From positions 10,734,631 through 10,798,630 of the forward strand of contig JAJEKV010000045.1 of the NCBI GenBank assembly GCA_021234155.1: a DNA stretch of 64,000 nt, written 5' to 3'. How positions within the stretch are numbered: position 1 is the stretch's first letter; each line of letters starts with the position of its first letter. Origin of the DNA: Isoetes taiwanensis. Lineage: Eukaryota; Streptophyta; Lycopodiopsida; Isoetales; Isoetaceae. Below are positions 55,661 through 64,000 of this stretch, in pieces. The translations under genes were made by a program, and so were the position numbers. A model generated the notes under the pieces. The model made no database searches and was not told where the DNA came from. It saw only the letters and a list, made by a program, of their open reading frames with translations.

Positions 55661-57313
55661 AAGTCGTTCATCAATCTTATAGAATGATTCTATAGCAAAT
55701 CAGATTGTTCCTCGAACAAAATGTTTCTATACCAAATCAAATTTTTCCTTGCCTACAAACAATGGCGTGGGGCCTTGGTTTGCTTTTAGAGACATTCTAA
55801 TGGGTTGTTATTTCTAGCAGATAATATAGCACTAGGTACGGAATTTCCTCCTTCCTATGTGATAGAGGAGGTCCTATTTAATTGGAAAAATTATAATTAT
55901 TCAAGTTTGCAAAAATTCCAAAAATACCCTCCAAATGAAGAGCATTTTTGTAAAAATTGTAACAGAGTTTCTGCTGCTCCTCAAATTCAAAAGTTGTCTT
56001 CACAAACATTATAGATTACAATAAGATCTTTCGAACAGCTTCAAATTCATTGAAATTGGAGTTGAAGCTTTCAAGTTGTGCTCATTTGGGTTGTTTTTTA
56101 TAGCACTTATTTAAAACACTATAACTTGAGGATTCCAACTCCATTTTAGACGATTCTACTACTATTGGATAATCCTGGCTGTCATCTATGAGTTTCACAA
56201 AGGGCATTTTTTAGTTGGTTGATCACAAAAAAGTTATTGCTGTTTGAGTCAACTACCCTATTTCTAGAGATATTTTGGAATATTTGTAAACTTGAAGTGT
56301 ATATATATCTCGAATTTTCCCTATTTAATTGGACTATTTATTAACGCACATGTGAAGTGTCAATCCAAAACCTTTTCAAGATGAACCTCATGATATGATC
56401 TTCAAGCACGCCAAATAAGCCTTTTCAAGATGAACCTCAGGATATGATCTTGAAGCACGCCAAATAATAGTGCTGGATTTTCCATTGGTTCTGTCCTTGT
56501 CAGTGTAATTTCTTTAGGCCTCACAATGACTAAATGGCGGTGAAAATGGGTTGTGGGTATACACTACAATACCAAATTGGTATCTAAACTTTCCTGGCCT
56601 TCAAGCTTTGGATTGCATTATCCTCCACCAGTATTCAAATTCCTGGTAAGGGGTATGGGGCACAGGCTTGAGGCAAAATCTCAAGGAAACGGATGATGGA
56701 ACTTTTGTTGACACACATTTTCCTTAGGGTTCAGCTTTCTTGCAAAGCGTTATATGTTCACATTTTTCAGCAGGTCATTGTAAGAGCCAATAACGTGAGC
56801 TCCTGAATTTAGGCTTCCAGCTCTCTTAGCGAATATTCACTTAATAGACTTCGTGTATGTTGCCATCCAGACAAAGAACATACAATGTGCATGTACCCAC
56901 AGAAAGCAGAGAAGCTATGGAGGCTACTTACCAGCAATGGGGATTCAAGAAGACTCTGCATTAAGCTACCATCTATAAACTACAGATTCTAGAGAACCTA
57001 TTAACCAAGCGAAGCGCTACCCTTTACCTTCCCATGACCCTTGTTGGCGGGGTGGAAACAAAAAAATTAGCAAAAAGCAAAAACAAGAAAACATTCTCCG
57101 AGGTAGAGCACATTGCATATTAAATTATATGTTTAAAATTGTTGGAAACATGGGAATCTGTTATTGAACAGTTACTCCCAGCAATGGCTGCATGATCTCT
57201 GACTGCCATTACTTTAATGACTGAATGACATGAGAGGCATACAAGTCCCTAATTGGAAAACTAAACAATCAGTACGGCAACACAACCAAAATAGGCACAA
57301 TATAACCACTCAC
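55661..57313. other. Mostly no gene; 49-bp tandem repeat; possible last pyrophosphatase exon
   Basis: A 49-bp tandem duplication (ccttttcaagatgaacctca…) lies at 56371-56468. The C-terminal exon of the pyrophosphatase gene (after …RQSM) should lie toward 56.8-57.2 kb on the minus strand; a weak candidate around 56840-56875 reads ATYTKSIK followed by a stop, but its acceptor is not convincing. Confidence 0.4.
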
Positions 57314-58876
57314 ATTGACTGTCGTACGGCCTCAACAGCTTTATCAGCTGGAAGAAAGTCTTCAACATTAACTTGCTTATTCTCATTTTTCTTGTCTGCA
57401 AGAAGATGTTTGTGAATCAGAAATATGCCATTGGCACTAAAATCAAGGTGCAACAAGTTGTGAGATTTAAAATCTCATTTTTCTCGTCTGCAAAAAGATG
57501 TTTGTGAATCAGAAATATGTCATTGGCACTAAAATCAAGGTGCAACAAGTTGTGAAATTAAAATTCCTACATCTATTATCCTAGCTAAGATGAATGACTA
57601 TAATTAGATGAATAGTCTGGTTCATTGATGCAATAATAGGTTTTAGCTGTGATTTGTTATCTTATAAGGTGAAAGAATATACAGTCTTCAAAGAACCGCC
57701 GTATCTCGGCCAATCTGTGAGGTGCCAGGTCCTTGACATCAGAATAGTGCCGATATTCAGGATCATCCGCACAAACAGCTATAATCTTGTCATCCTTTCA
57801 CTCTGTTAAGGGCAAAAAATGGCAGTTTGGAAATTGATTCTGAGTTTTCTGTGAAATGCAAAATTTATCTATAAATAATCTTGGATTATAATCTTATACA
57901 GCAAAGGTCTTGGAGAAAAATTAAATATCACTAACAAGCATGTCCTTGTGTTTGGATTGAATCGAATCCAAGTGACGGAATGGTTGTATTGCTTATTCTA
58001 TCTTTGTACACCCTCACCTGATCAATCATGGGCATAAGACCAATGGCTCTTGCATGGAGGAAACACCCTGGTATAACAGGTTCCTGATTTAAAACACCCA
58101 TATTCATACAAAAGCTACAAAGAACAAGATCAGCAAACCTCATTTCTGAGAAAGACACACAAGCTTGTCACCTGCATCAAAACAAGCACATCCATAGGGT
58201 CATTGTCCTCACAGAATGTTCTTGGTATAAATCCATAATTGTGTGGATACACTATTGATGAATATAAAACCCGATCAACCTGCACAATGATATGGCAACT
58301 AAAATCAGAACATCAATATACACGGATTACTTTCGAATTCTTTTAGAAGTCACTAACCTTTATGATGCCACTCTTCTTGTCAAGCTCATATTTTACTTTG
58401 CTTCCCTTTGGGATTTCAATCACCTGATAAGTGCAATGCTAAATGTAATCATAGAAGAGAATTATTTGATCATTATCCCTGCATCTTTTCTGATATGAAA
58501 TCTCATGCATTTTCCTTACCCCTTTAGTGCATGAATTGCCAATACAAATAATGGGTACAAAGGTTCAGAATAAACCCTTTAACAAGAGATATAAATCAAG
58601 ATGACACCGATGAAGCTAATATACAGATACTTTCATCGCATAATAAATTAGGACTTACACAATTGAAGACTGCAGGAGCTCCAGGGCCTGTAAAGAAACG
58701 GTAAGATAGGGAGCATATAAGCGACATCACATTAAAAACGGTTCCTTTGTCTATATAAATCCGTGTGCAACATTTATTCATGAAATATTTCAAGACAAAG
58801 AGCCAATAAACTGACCGATTTCAAGGTCATGCCAAGGATGTGGCATGGTGCTACAATAGCAACCGAAGTTCGTGTT
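57314..58876 (-). CDS. Plant-type soluble inorganic pyrophosphatase, seven exons seen
   Basis: Hydrolyses PPi to phosphate with Mg2+. Minus-strand exons with GT-AG ends: 58816-58876 ([11 protein letters not shown]), 58659-58687 ([10 protein letters not shown]), 58358-58423 ([19 protein letters not shown]), 58172-58279 ([10 protein letters not shown] and the metal-binding signature EDNDPMDV), 58018-58083 ([20 protein letters not shown]), 57683-57794 ([26 protein letters not shown]), 57314-57395 ([20 protein letters not shown]). The catalytic E/K/Y/D residues are present. Doubts: the first exon matches the family's N-terminus (RTSVA) only in a shifted frame, one base seems missing at the start of the 57794 exon unless an internal acceptor is used, and the first and last exons are not secure. 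Confidence 0.85.
57380..57565. repeat. ~93-bp tandem duplication across a pyrophosphatase splice acceptor
   Basis: tctcatttttcttgtctgca at 57381 recurs as tctcatttttctcgtctgca at 57474, and both continue aagatgtttgtgaatcagaa… to caacaagttgtga. It duplicates the acceptor and first 15 bases of the last exon seen, placing a decoy acceptor inside the intron. Confidence 0.85.
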
Positions 58877-59369
58877 CTGCAAAAATACTGGTTTCAGCTG
58901 TTGCAACTTCGAAACATATCCTAAATAGGTATGGAATGATGTTCGTTCTGAAGACTGTAATTTTTATCGGTGATCGCAGACAAGATCATGATGAATAACG
59001 GAATACAAAGCATTTGAGAAACCAAGCAATGCAAAGCAGATAGTACTTCACCTGGACGGAAACGTTCAGCTGGGGAGGGAGGAAAAGCGCTAGGTAAAAG
59101 GATTAAAATGTCCTTCAACGTTATACTCTCTATCCTAATAATTCGACACTTGTAGACGCTAAAGTTGGGATTCAAACATATTTCTCGTGTCTCAAATACA
59201 AGAAGAAATATGAATATAAATTAAGGGTGACCGCCCGGAACTAGGGTTGGTGGGTTGGCTTGTTCCTGTGATTCTCTCTCTTAGGGCCATTTACAAACAA
59301 CACAAAAAATCCAGAAAAGTATTATTGTCGTGTCTACTTTACTAGACATGCTGTGCAAAAGGGTAACAC
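58877..59369 (-). other. Upstream part of the pyrophosphatase gene
   Basis: A possible 5' exon ends at a donor near 59052 (…cgtccag/gtgaag). Reading it into the next exon gives family-like residues only with a frame change, so the start codon is unresolved. Confidence 0.4.
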
Positions 59370-60445
59370 CTCTTTTTTTTAATTGAAGGATGAAATATAT
59401 TATCTGAAAAGTAATAATTACATATGAACACTGAGTGATGTCATGCACCTACATAACATGATGTGTATGTAGGATAACCACATCTACATAACATGATGTG
59501 TATGTAGGATAACCACTCGGCTAATCAAGCAGTCTTTTACAATCACGATAAAAATGTCTTGTGGGCTATTTTTTCATAGATAGTACTAAAGTACATTGTA
59601 CTCATGACCAAAATAAACTTTCTCGGCCTCTTTCATATGAGCCACAAAAGCCACCCTATGTAACTGCATTGCTATTTTCTTTTTTAAGATGCCATGATGT
59701 ATAGGATATAAACTTAATATCATCTCCTTCACTGATAGAGATGATTCAGACACTTTCATTAACCTGTTACAAGTTGATTGAATATCTTGACCTATATAAA
59801 ACAATGCTCAATCGTTTCTTCTGACCGGCCACAGATAGGACAAATTAGTTAAAACATTGACCCTAACCACTCTATGAAGAATCTGCGACAACAAAGTGGA
59901 AACCTTTGGTGGCAAATTGCCCTTCCACACCCATTTCCAAATTTGAACCACTATATCCCATCGAGACAAAAGGCCTATTATCTAATTTTTATGCAGTAAT
60001 CTATAACCCTTTGAAACAAAATGTTTTTCTTAAGATTTTCATGTGGTAAACAAAAAGCACCTACTTGTTAATAAGCAAAAAATGGTCAATGGGCCACCAA
60101 AATATCCCAAACGCATACATCACTTTCCCTTGAATGAAAACTTACTTTGATTAAGAAAGCTGGACATCTCGATGGTACCAATCTCCAATGCATGAGATTC
60201 ACCCTGAGTTCCATTTTTGAATCCTCTTATCCACAACGGTTTACTACCATTACTTGTCTCAACTTGTAGCCACTATAAAGGCATAGACATGATGAGCAAT
60301 TTTTTATATCTAATTGCCACCAATTTTTTATTGTCTCCCATGCCTTCAAGAGCCCTTTAAGGAATCGTGATGCACCTAAATAAAGCTTCAGTTCATAAGC
60401 GTTGCCCAAGGTAAATTTGCCCTATGAGAGACTTTACCACTGGAA
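59370..60445 (-). mobile_element. LINE ORF2 C-terminal fragment
   Basis: Minus-strand pieces: YLGASRFLKGLLKAWETI (about 60320-60390) and, nearer the 3' end, ETIEHC-type zinc-binding sequence read through a frame change at about 59800-59830, then 59586-59804. It is the same family as 55350-55660. It is cut at its 5' side by the 60446-60900 retroelement. Confidence 0.6.
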
Positions 60446-60900
60446 TGCAAAGATAAGATAAGATAAGATGAATTTTTACGTCCACGGGAACCCAACGGGT
60501 TATGGGACGGCACATGCAACGGCAACAACCCATCTAAAACCTGGGGACTAGGCCCCATCACCAAACACAATAACCAAATATTAAAAGACTACCAAGAAGA
60601 AGATAATGCTAATGCTATTGGTAATTTTATGCTTCTAAAATTATCTAGACATAGCCAATCCAAGGATTGGAAGGCCATTGGTCTAGAATAATTGCTGCGC
60701 CTCCCCTGTACATTGCCCAATTCTTTTGCAGGCGGGCTGCCCTCACCTTGCAGAGCTCCTCCTTACGGTTACACAATTGAAGAGGGGAGAGGTCCTCCTG
60801 TACTGAGAAACTAGTCCCTCTGAGATGGTTTCCATGTTGAAGAACATGTAGGCGGTTAGAGTGTCTTGAAACTGAACCAAGAGATAGTGACTTAACTACA
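60446..60900 (-). mobile_element. Retroelement with (TTATC)n tail, longest copy
   Basis: The uninterrupted version of the family also at 5931 and 8233. On the minus strand it ends …CCCGTGGACGTAAAAATTC then cttatcttatcttatcttt. About 450 bp with no long frame. It could be a SINE or a 5'-truncated LINE; neither Pol III boxes nor a protein motif decide it. Confidence 0.7.
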
Positions 60901-61123
60901 ACATTTTGAAAATATAGTCGCTTAGCTTACAACATACTCAAACATAACAATTACATTTACATGTACAAGGACATTAAACAAAGCTGATTTCCTTCAATGT
61001 TTTGCATCAAAACTTTTAGAAATATACAATATCTTATCATTCTTTGTCGGCCAAAATAAGTCAGATCCCATCACATTACATTCTAATCTAGCGACAATGC
61101 GAAAATGTTAAAAATGAAACAAC
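60901..61123. other. Nothing recognised
   Basis: AT-rich, no feature seen. Confidence 0.4.
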
Positions 61124-61949
61124 AATATGTAGCAAAATAACAGGGGGTTCCAGGGGGATTTGATATGGATGTAAAAATAACAATTCCCGAAACCATACAC
61201 TATATATCCCTAAAACAAATGAATAGGTTGTTATTAAAAAAAACATAGATTCAAGATAAAAAAATAATCACATTAGCTCACTGGGTACATTGTTTAAAGT
61301 AGTCTTATTAGGAAATTGAGTTATTTTGGTAGAGGTTCGAGGGCCCCGTATTTCATATTCTCATATCTTAGGCAAAGCCGTATAGGGGTTCAATATTCCC
61401 TCAAAACCTTAGACGAAATCATATTTCATATTTCAAAATCATAAGCGCCTCCAATCATAAATGACTATAAGTGAAACGAGAGGTGCCCAAAGGTCTCAAC
61501 ATACGATTTGGGTCGTAGGATCGACGAATCCGACGACTGTGGTAGTCCAGGGTGCACCTCGTTTAGAATATGTAGCAAAATAACAGGGGGTTCCAGGGGG
61601 ATTTGATATGGATGTAAAAATAACAATTCCCGAAACTATAGACTATATATCCCTAAAAGAATTGAATAGGTTGTTATTAAAAAAAACATAGACTCGAGAT
61701 AAAAAATAATTATGTTAGCTCACTGGGTACATTGGTTAAAGTAGATTTATTAAGACATTAAGTTATTTTGGTAGAGGTTCGAACCCCCGTATTTCATATT
61801 CTCATATCTAGGCAAAGTCGTATAGGGGTTCGATATTCCCTCAAAACCTTAGACGAAATCGTATTTCATATTTCAAAATCATAGGTGCCTCCAATCATAA
61901 ATGACTATAAGCGAAACGAGAGGTGCCCAGAGGCCCCAGCATACGATCC
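61124..61949 (+). repeat. Tandem SINE-like repeat, period 443 bp
   Basis: Two units (61124-61566 and 61567-61949) both open with aatatgtagcaaaataacag. Each contains a tRNA-like Pol III promoter: A-box ttagctcactgggtac and, about 60 bp later, B-box gaggttcga(acc)cccg. The unit's first 26 bases are identical to the complement of 45277-45302, the last codons of the DUF7869 gene. Confidence 0.75.
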
Positions 61950-62700
61950 TGAACGCAATTTCAACCTTATAATTGTTGATACTCGGGCTATTTCTGTCAA
62001 TTTCTTATCAATACATGGATGCAGTTTCAATCAAAGTGGTCCCATGTAATTGTTATCAGGGCATTAAGCCCCTTTACAAGGCAATATAAAGGAAGAGAGG
62101 GGTCTATTTCTTATGTTTTTTGCCAATGTTTAAACAAGTAATAAATCTGTTGATGGTCACTTGATTTTTAATGATATTTAGGCATGCAGCTACTGATGTG
62201 GATTTGACATGGGAGCTCGTTGTTTCACAACAAACAAATGGTTCACTGCTAATACAGCTCGCTAGTCTATTTCGTTGTGGAACAGCTCGATCATGATTGT
62301 TTTCTATTACTAAAATGGCATCGAGCCCCTTTATCAAGACAAAATGACACCAAACCCCTTATAAGCCATAAAATGCTCCTCACAACATTTATATAGTACA
62401 TCAACAAGCTCAAACATGTAACAAGATACTAGGTAATCTTTGCCTGGGGGACCTTTATGCCCCCTAAAAATCCGACATGGCCGTACCGAATGAGGTAGCG
62501 CAAACGATAAAATTTATGGTGGCCGCACCAGATGAAGTGGCGCAAAGCATAGAACAACCGCTATCAAAAGCGAAAAATCATTAAAAGCATGGATTTTATT
62601 CTAAAATTGACTAAAGCAATAGAGAAGAAACAAGTTATCACAATTTTTCTCAGTTCTAACTATGATCTCTTTCGTTCTTAACTTCGTGACTTTACCTTTG
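61950..62700. other. No supported gene
   Basis: A short repeat gtaccgaatgaggtagcgca / caccagatgaagtggcgca occurs at 62485-62555. Nothing coding. Confidence 0.4.
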
Positions 62701-62703
62701 CAA

Positions 62704-62806
62704 CCTGCCGACCAGAGAAGTTTCTGCCCATAAAGCGACAGAAAACGCCGTCGTGAGTGGGACCGTCGCTTGTCTTTTACAGCTAGAAACCCCGACGGTC
62801 GGCAGG
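62704..62806. repeat. 103-bp inverted-repeat structure
   Basis: cctgccgacc at 62704-62713 and ggtcggcagg at 62797-62806, perfect 10-bp arms, with further weak pairing inside. Confidence 0.6.
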
Positions 62807-63092
62807 CTCCTAAACTAAGTTGTCAGGTGGCCAAAATTCTGCCCAAAAAGTGGATATTTTTTCCCTGCATTTTTTCTTCTTTCTCGGCTATGGCAGAGCT
62901 CCAGAGTTTTAGCGATGGTGCTACGTCATTACGTCAAGGCGCTTGAGCATTGGATGACTTTTTCGAGTTGCTTCTAGCTGGTGCTTGCTTTGTGTCGATT
63001 TTTTACAAAGAAGGGAGCATTTTTTTGAAGATCAAATTTTGTTTTCTTGATTCAAAGTTGCTACATGCAAGTCTTTATTGTGCTTCCTTCCC

Positions 63093-63130
63093 TTTTTTTT
63101 GGGTTGCCCCTAAGGGGGCAAGCCCTTGTT
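63093..63130 (-). mobile_element. LINE 3' terminal hairpin and poly-A
   Basis: cttttttttGGGTTGCCCC-taa-GGGGGCAAGCCC: on the minus strand a strong stem-loop followed by poly-A, matching the LINE ends at 22.84 and 5.91 kb. Confidence 0.65.
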
Positions 63131-63369
63131 GAGGTGGGTTTGTGGCATATGCTAGGTATATGCCAATATATACCCAGAATATGCCAATGACTGCTAAAAA
63201 CCCATCATAGGCTGTAAATGCTAGGTTGCCCCTGTTGCTGGAGAGGAACTGTGGAAACCGAAAACCAGTGCTCGCTCCTTGCTCGAGGCTGCAGCATTGA
63301 TGGATGTCGCTCGAATGTTGATCGGGCGTCCAGCTCCGGCAGTGTTGGAATGCCCGTTGCTTCAGTCCG

Positions 63370-64000
63370 ACGTATGTGCAATTGGCCCAGGATGTCGAAG
63401 GACTTGAGAAACAAACCGAGAATCTTAATGGTGCCTTCCAGCAAGAATTAAATCAGTCGTCTGCAGAAACAAATGACCCACAAGAGGAAATGTCCTCCGG
63501 CCTTGAGAAAAATGACTACAACGATGATTATGTAACTAGAATTCCTGTCTCTTCGCAGAAGTATATTCCGGTGTCAAAAACATCCTTGGGTAAAAGTCTT
63601 CAATCTGGTTTCGAGTCGGAGCAGGATATATCGGATTTCTTGTCCGTTTGTTCGTAAGTGATTACAGCCCCCTTGATTTTGCTTTTATAATTGTGTGATA
63701 TTCATGTTGGGCTGGAGCTTATTATATGTTAAAACGATTTTGCAGGTGTCTGGAAACGATTTTGCATGCAGAGCATAAAATTATACTGGAAGAGCTTCGA
63801 GTAGATTATATAGTCATACCAATAATCTTGGGGTCCCAAATGAAACTCATTGGATGGGGAAAAAAGATTTATTCTCGGTATCGGTATTAATGGCGATTCG
63901 CTCAAATTAAAAACCATCTAGTGTAAATCGCACTCCCTCCGAGAGAGAGAGAGCTTTAACACCTATACCCGTGTAGGATTCTTACCTTCCCTTCCTTTTA
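63370..64000 (+). CDS. 5' part of an unidentified plant gene (possibly DUF3754/TMEM143-like)
   Basis: An exon from about 63373 (acceptor gttgcttcag) to 63653 encodes VQLAQDVEGLEKQTENLNG, an acidic Ser/Asn/Glu-rich stretch, then IPVSSQKYIPVSKTSLGKSL and DISDFLSVC. The donor ttc/gtaagt starts an intron (63654-63746) and the next exon continues in frame with CLETILHAEHKIILEELRVD before leaving the recognisable part. The pattern 'IPVSK..L…F…C..LE.ILH…..LEELR.DY' recalls the N-terminal part of DUF3754/TMEM143-like proteins, but this is a weak match. The upstream start and the rest of the gene are not in the window. Confidence 0.45.

Overview
The window looks like nuclear DNA of a land plant, most likely a fern or other seedless vascular plant. 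The evidence is two long intron-poor PPR proteins (one PLS-DYW, one almost entirely 31-residue S repeats), a plant-type soluble pyrophosphatase gene with many introns, plant kinase and kinesin-light-chain-related fragments, and a dense background of LINE, Ty1/copia and Ty3 sequence. The species cannot be fixed from the sequence alone. There are no bacterial operons, CRISPR arrays or rRNA genes.

Layout. 1-15 kb: truncated UDP-glycosyltransferase copies, LINE fragments in both orientations, a dispersed repeat, a LINE inserted with a clear target-site duplication (TSD) at 8.46-9.63 kb, a broken kinesin-light-chain-related gene (12.5-13.3 kb) and one STE20-like kinase exon. 15.2-22.3 kb: a structurally complete Ty3-type LTR retrotransposon on the minus strand, with identical 342-bp LTRs and a 5-bp TSD, whose reading frames are nevertheless broken. 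24.6-26.3 kb: a solo LTR with its own 5-bp TSD. 26.9-29.2 kb (+) and 30.2-33.0 kb (-): two convergent PPR genes, the best intact coding genes here. 36-39.5 kb: a decayed copia element split by a LINE with an (AAT)n tail. 41.2-42.6 kb: a tandem pair of small genes of unknown family with conserved TATA promoters, one split by a 240-bp inverted-repeat element. 57.3-58.9 kb: a soluble inorganic pyrophosphatase gene (-). 59.4-62 kb: LINE remnants and a tandem SINE-like repeat. 63.3 kb to the end: the 5' part of an unidentified plant gene.

The most unusual region is 45.3-53.7 kb. A minus-strand gene of the DUF8039/DUF7869 transposase-like type and a plus-strand gene joining a ParB-like domain to an amino-methyltransferase (with a coiled-coil tail and basic nuclear-localisation-like motifs) diverge from a shared 1.7-kb spacer. 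Ten copies of a 16-bp near-palindrome, roughly RATCGC-NNNN-GCGATY, lie in the spacer, inside the methyltransferase gene and just beyond it; I found none elsewhere. I read this as a large DNA transposon carrying its own DNA methyltransferase. Both genes carry stops and frameshifts, and most of the in-frame stops are one C-to-T change from a glutamine codon. The terminal inverted repeats could not be found by eye.
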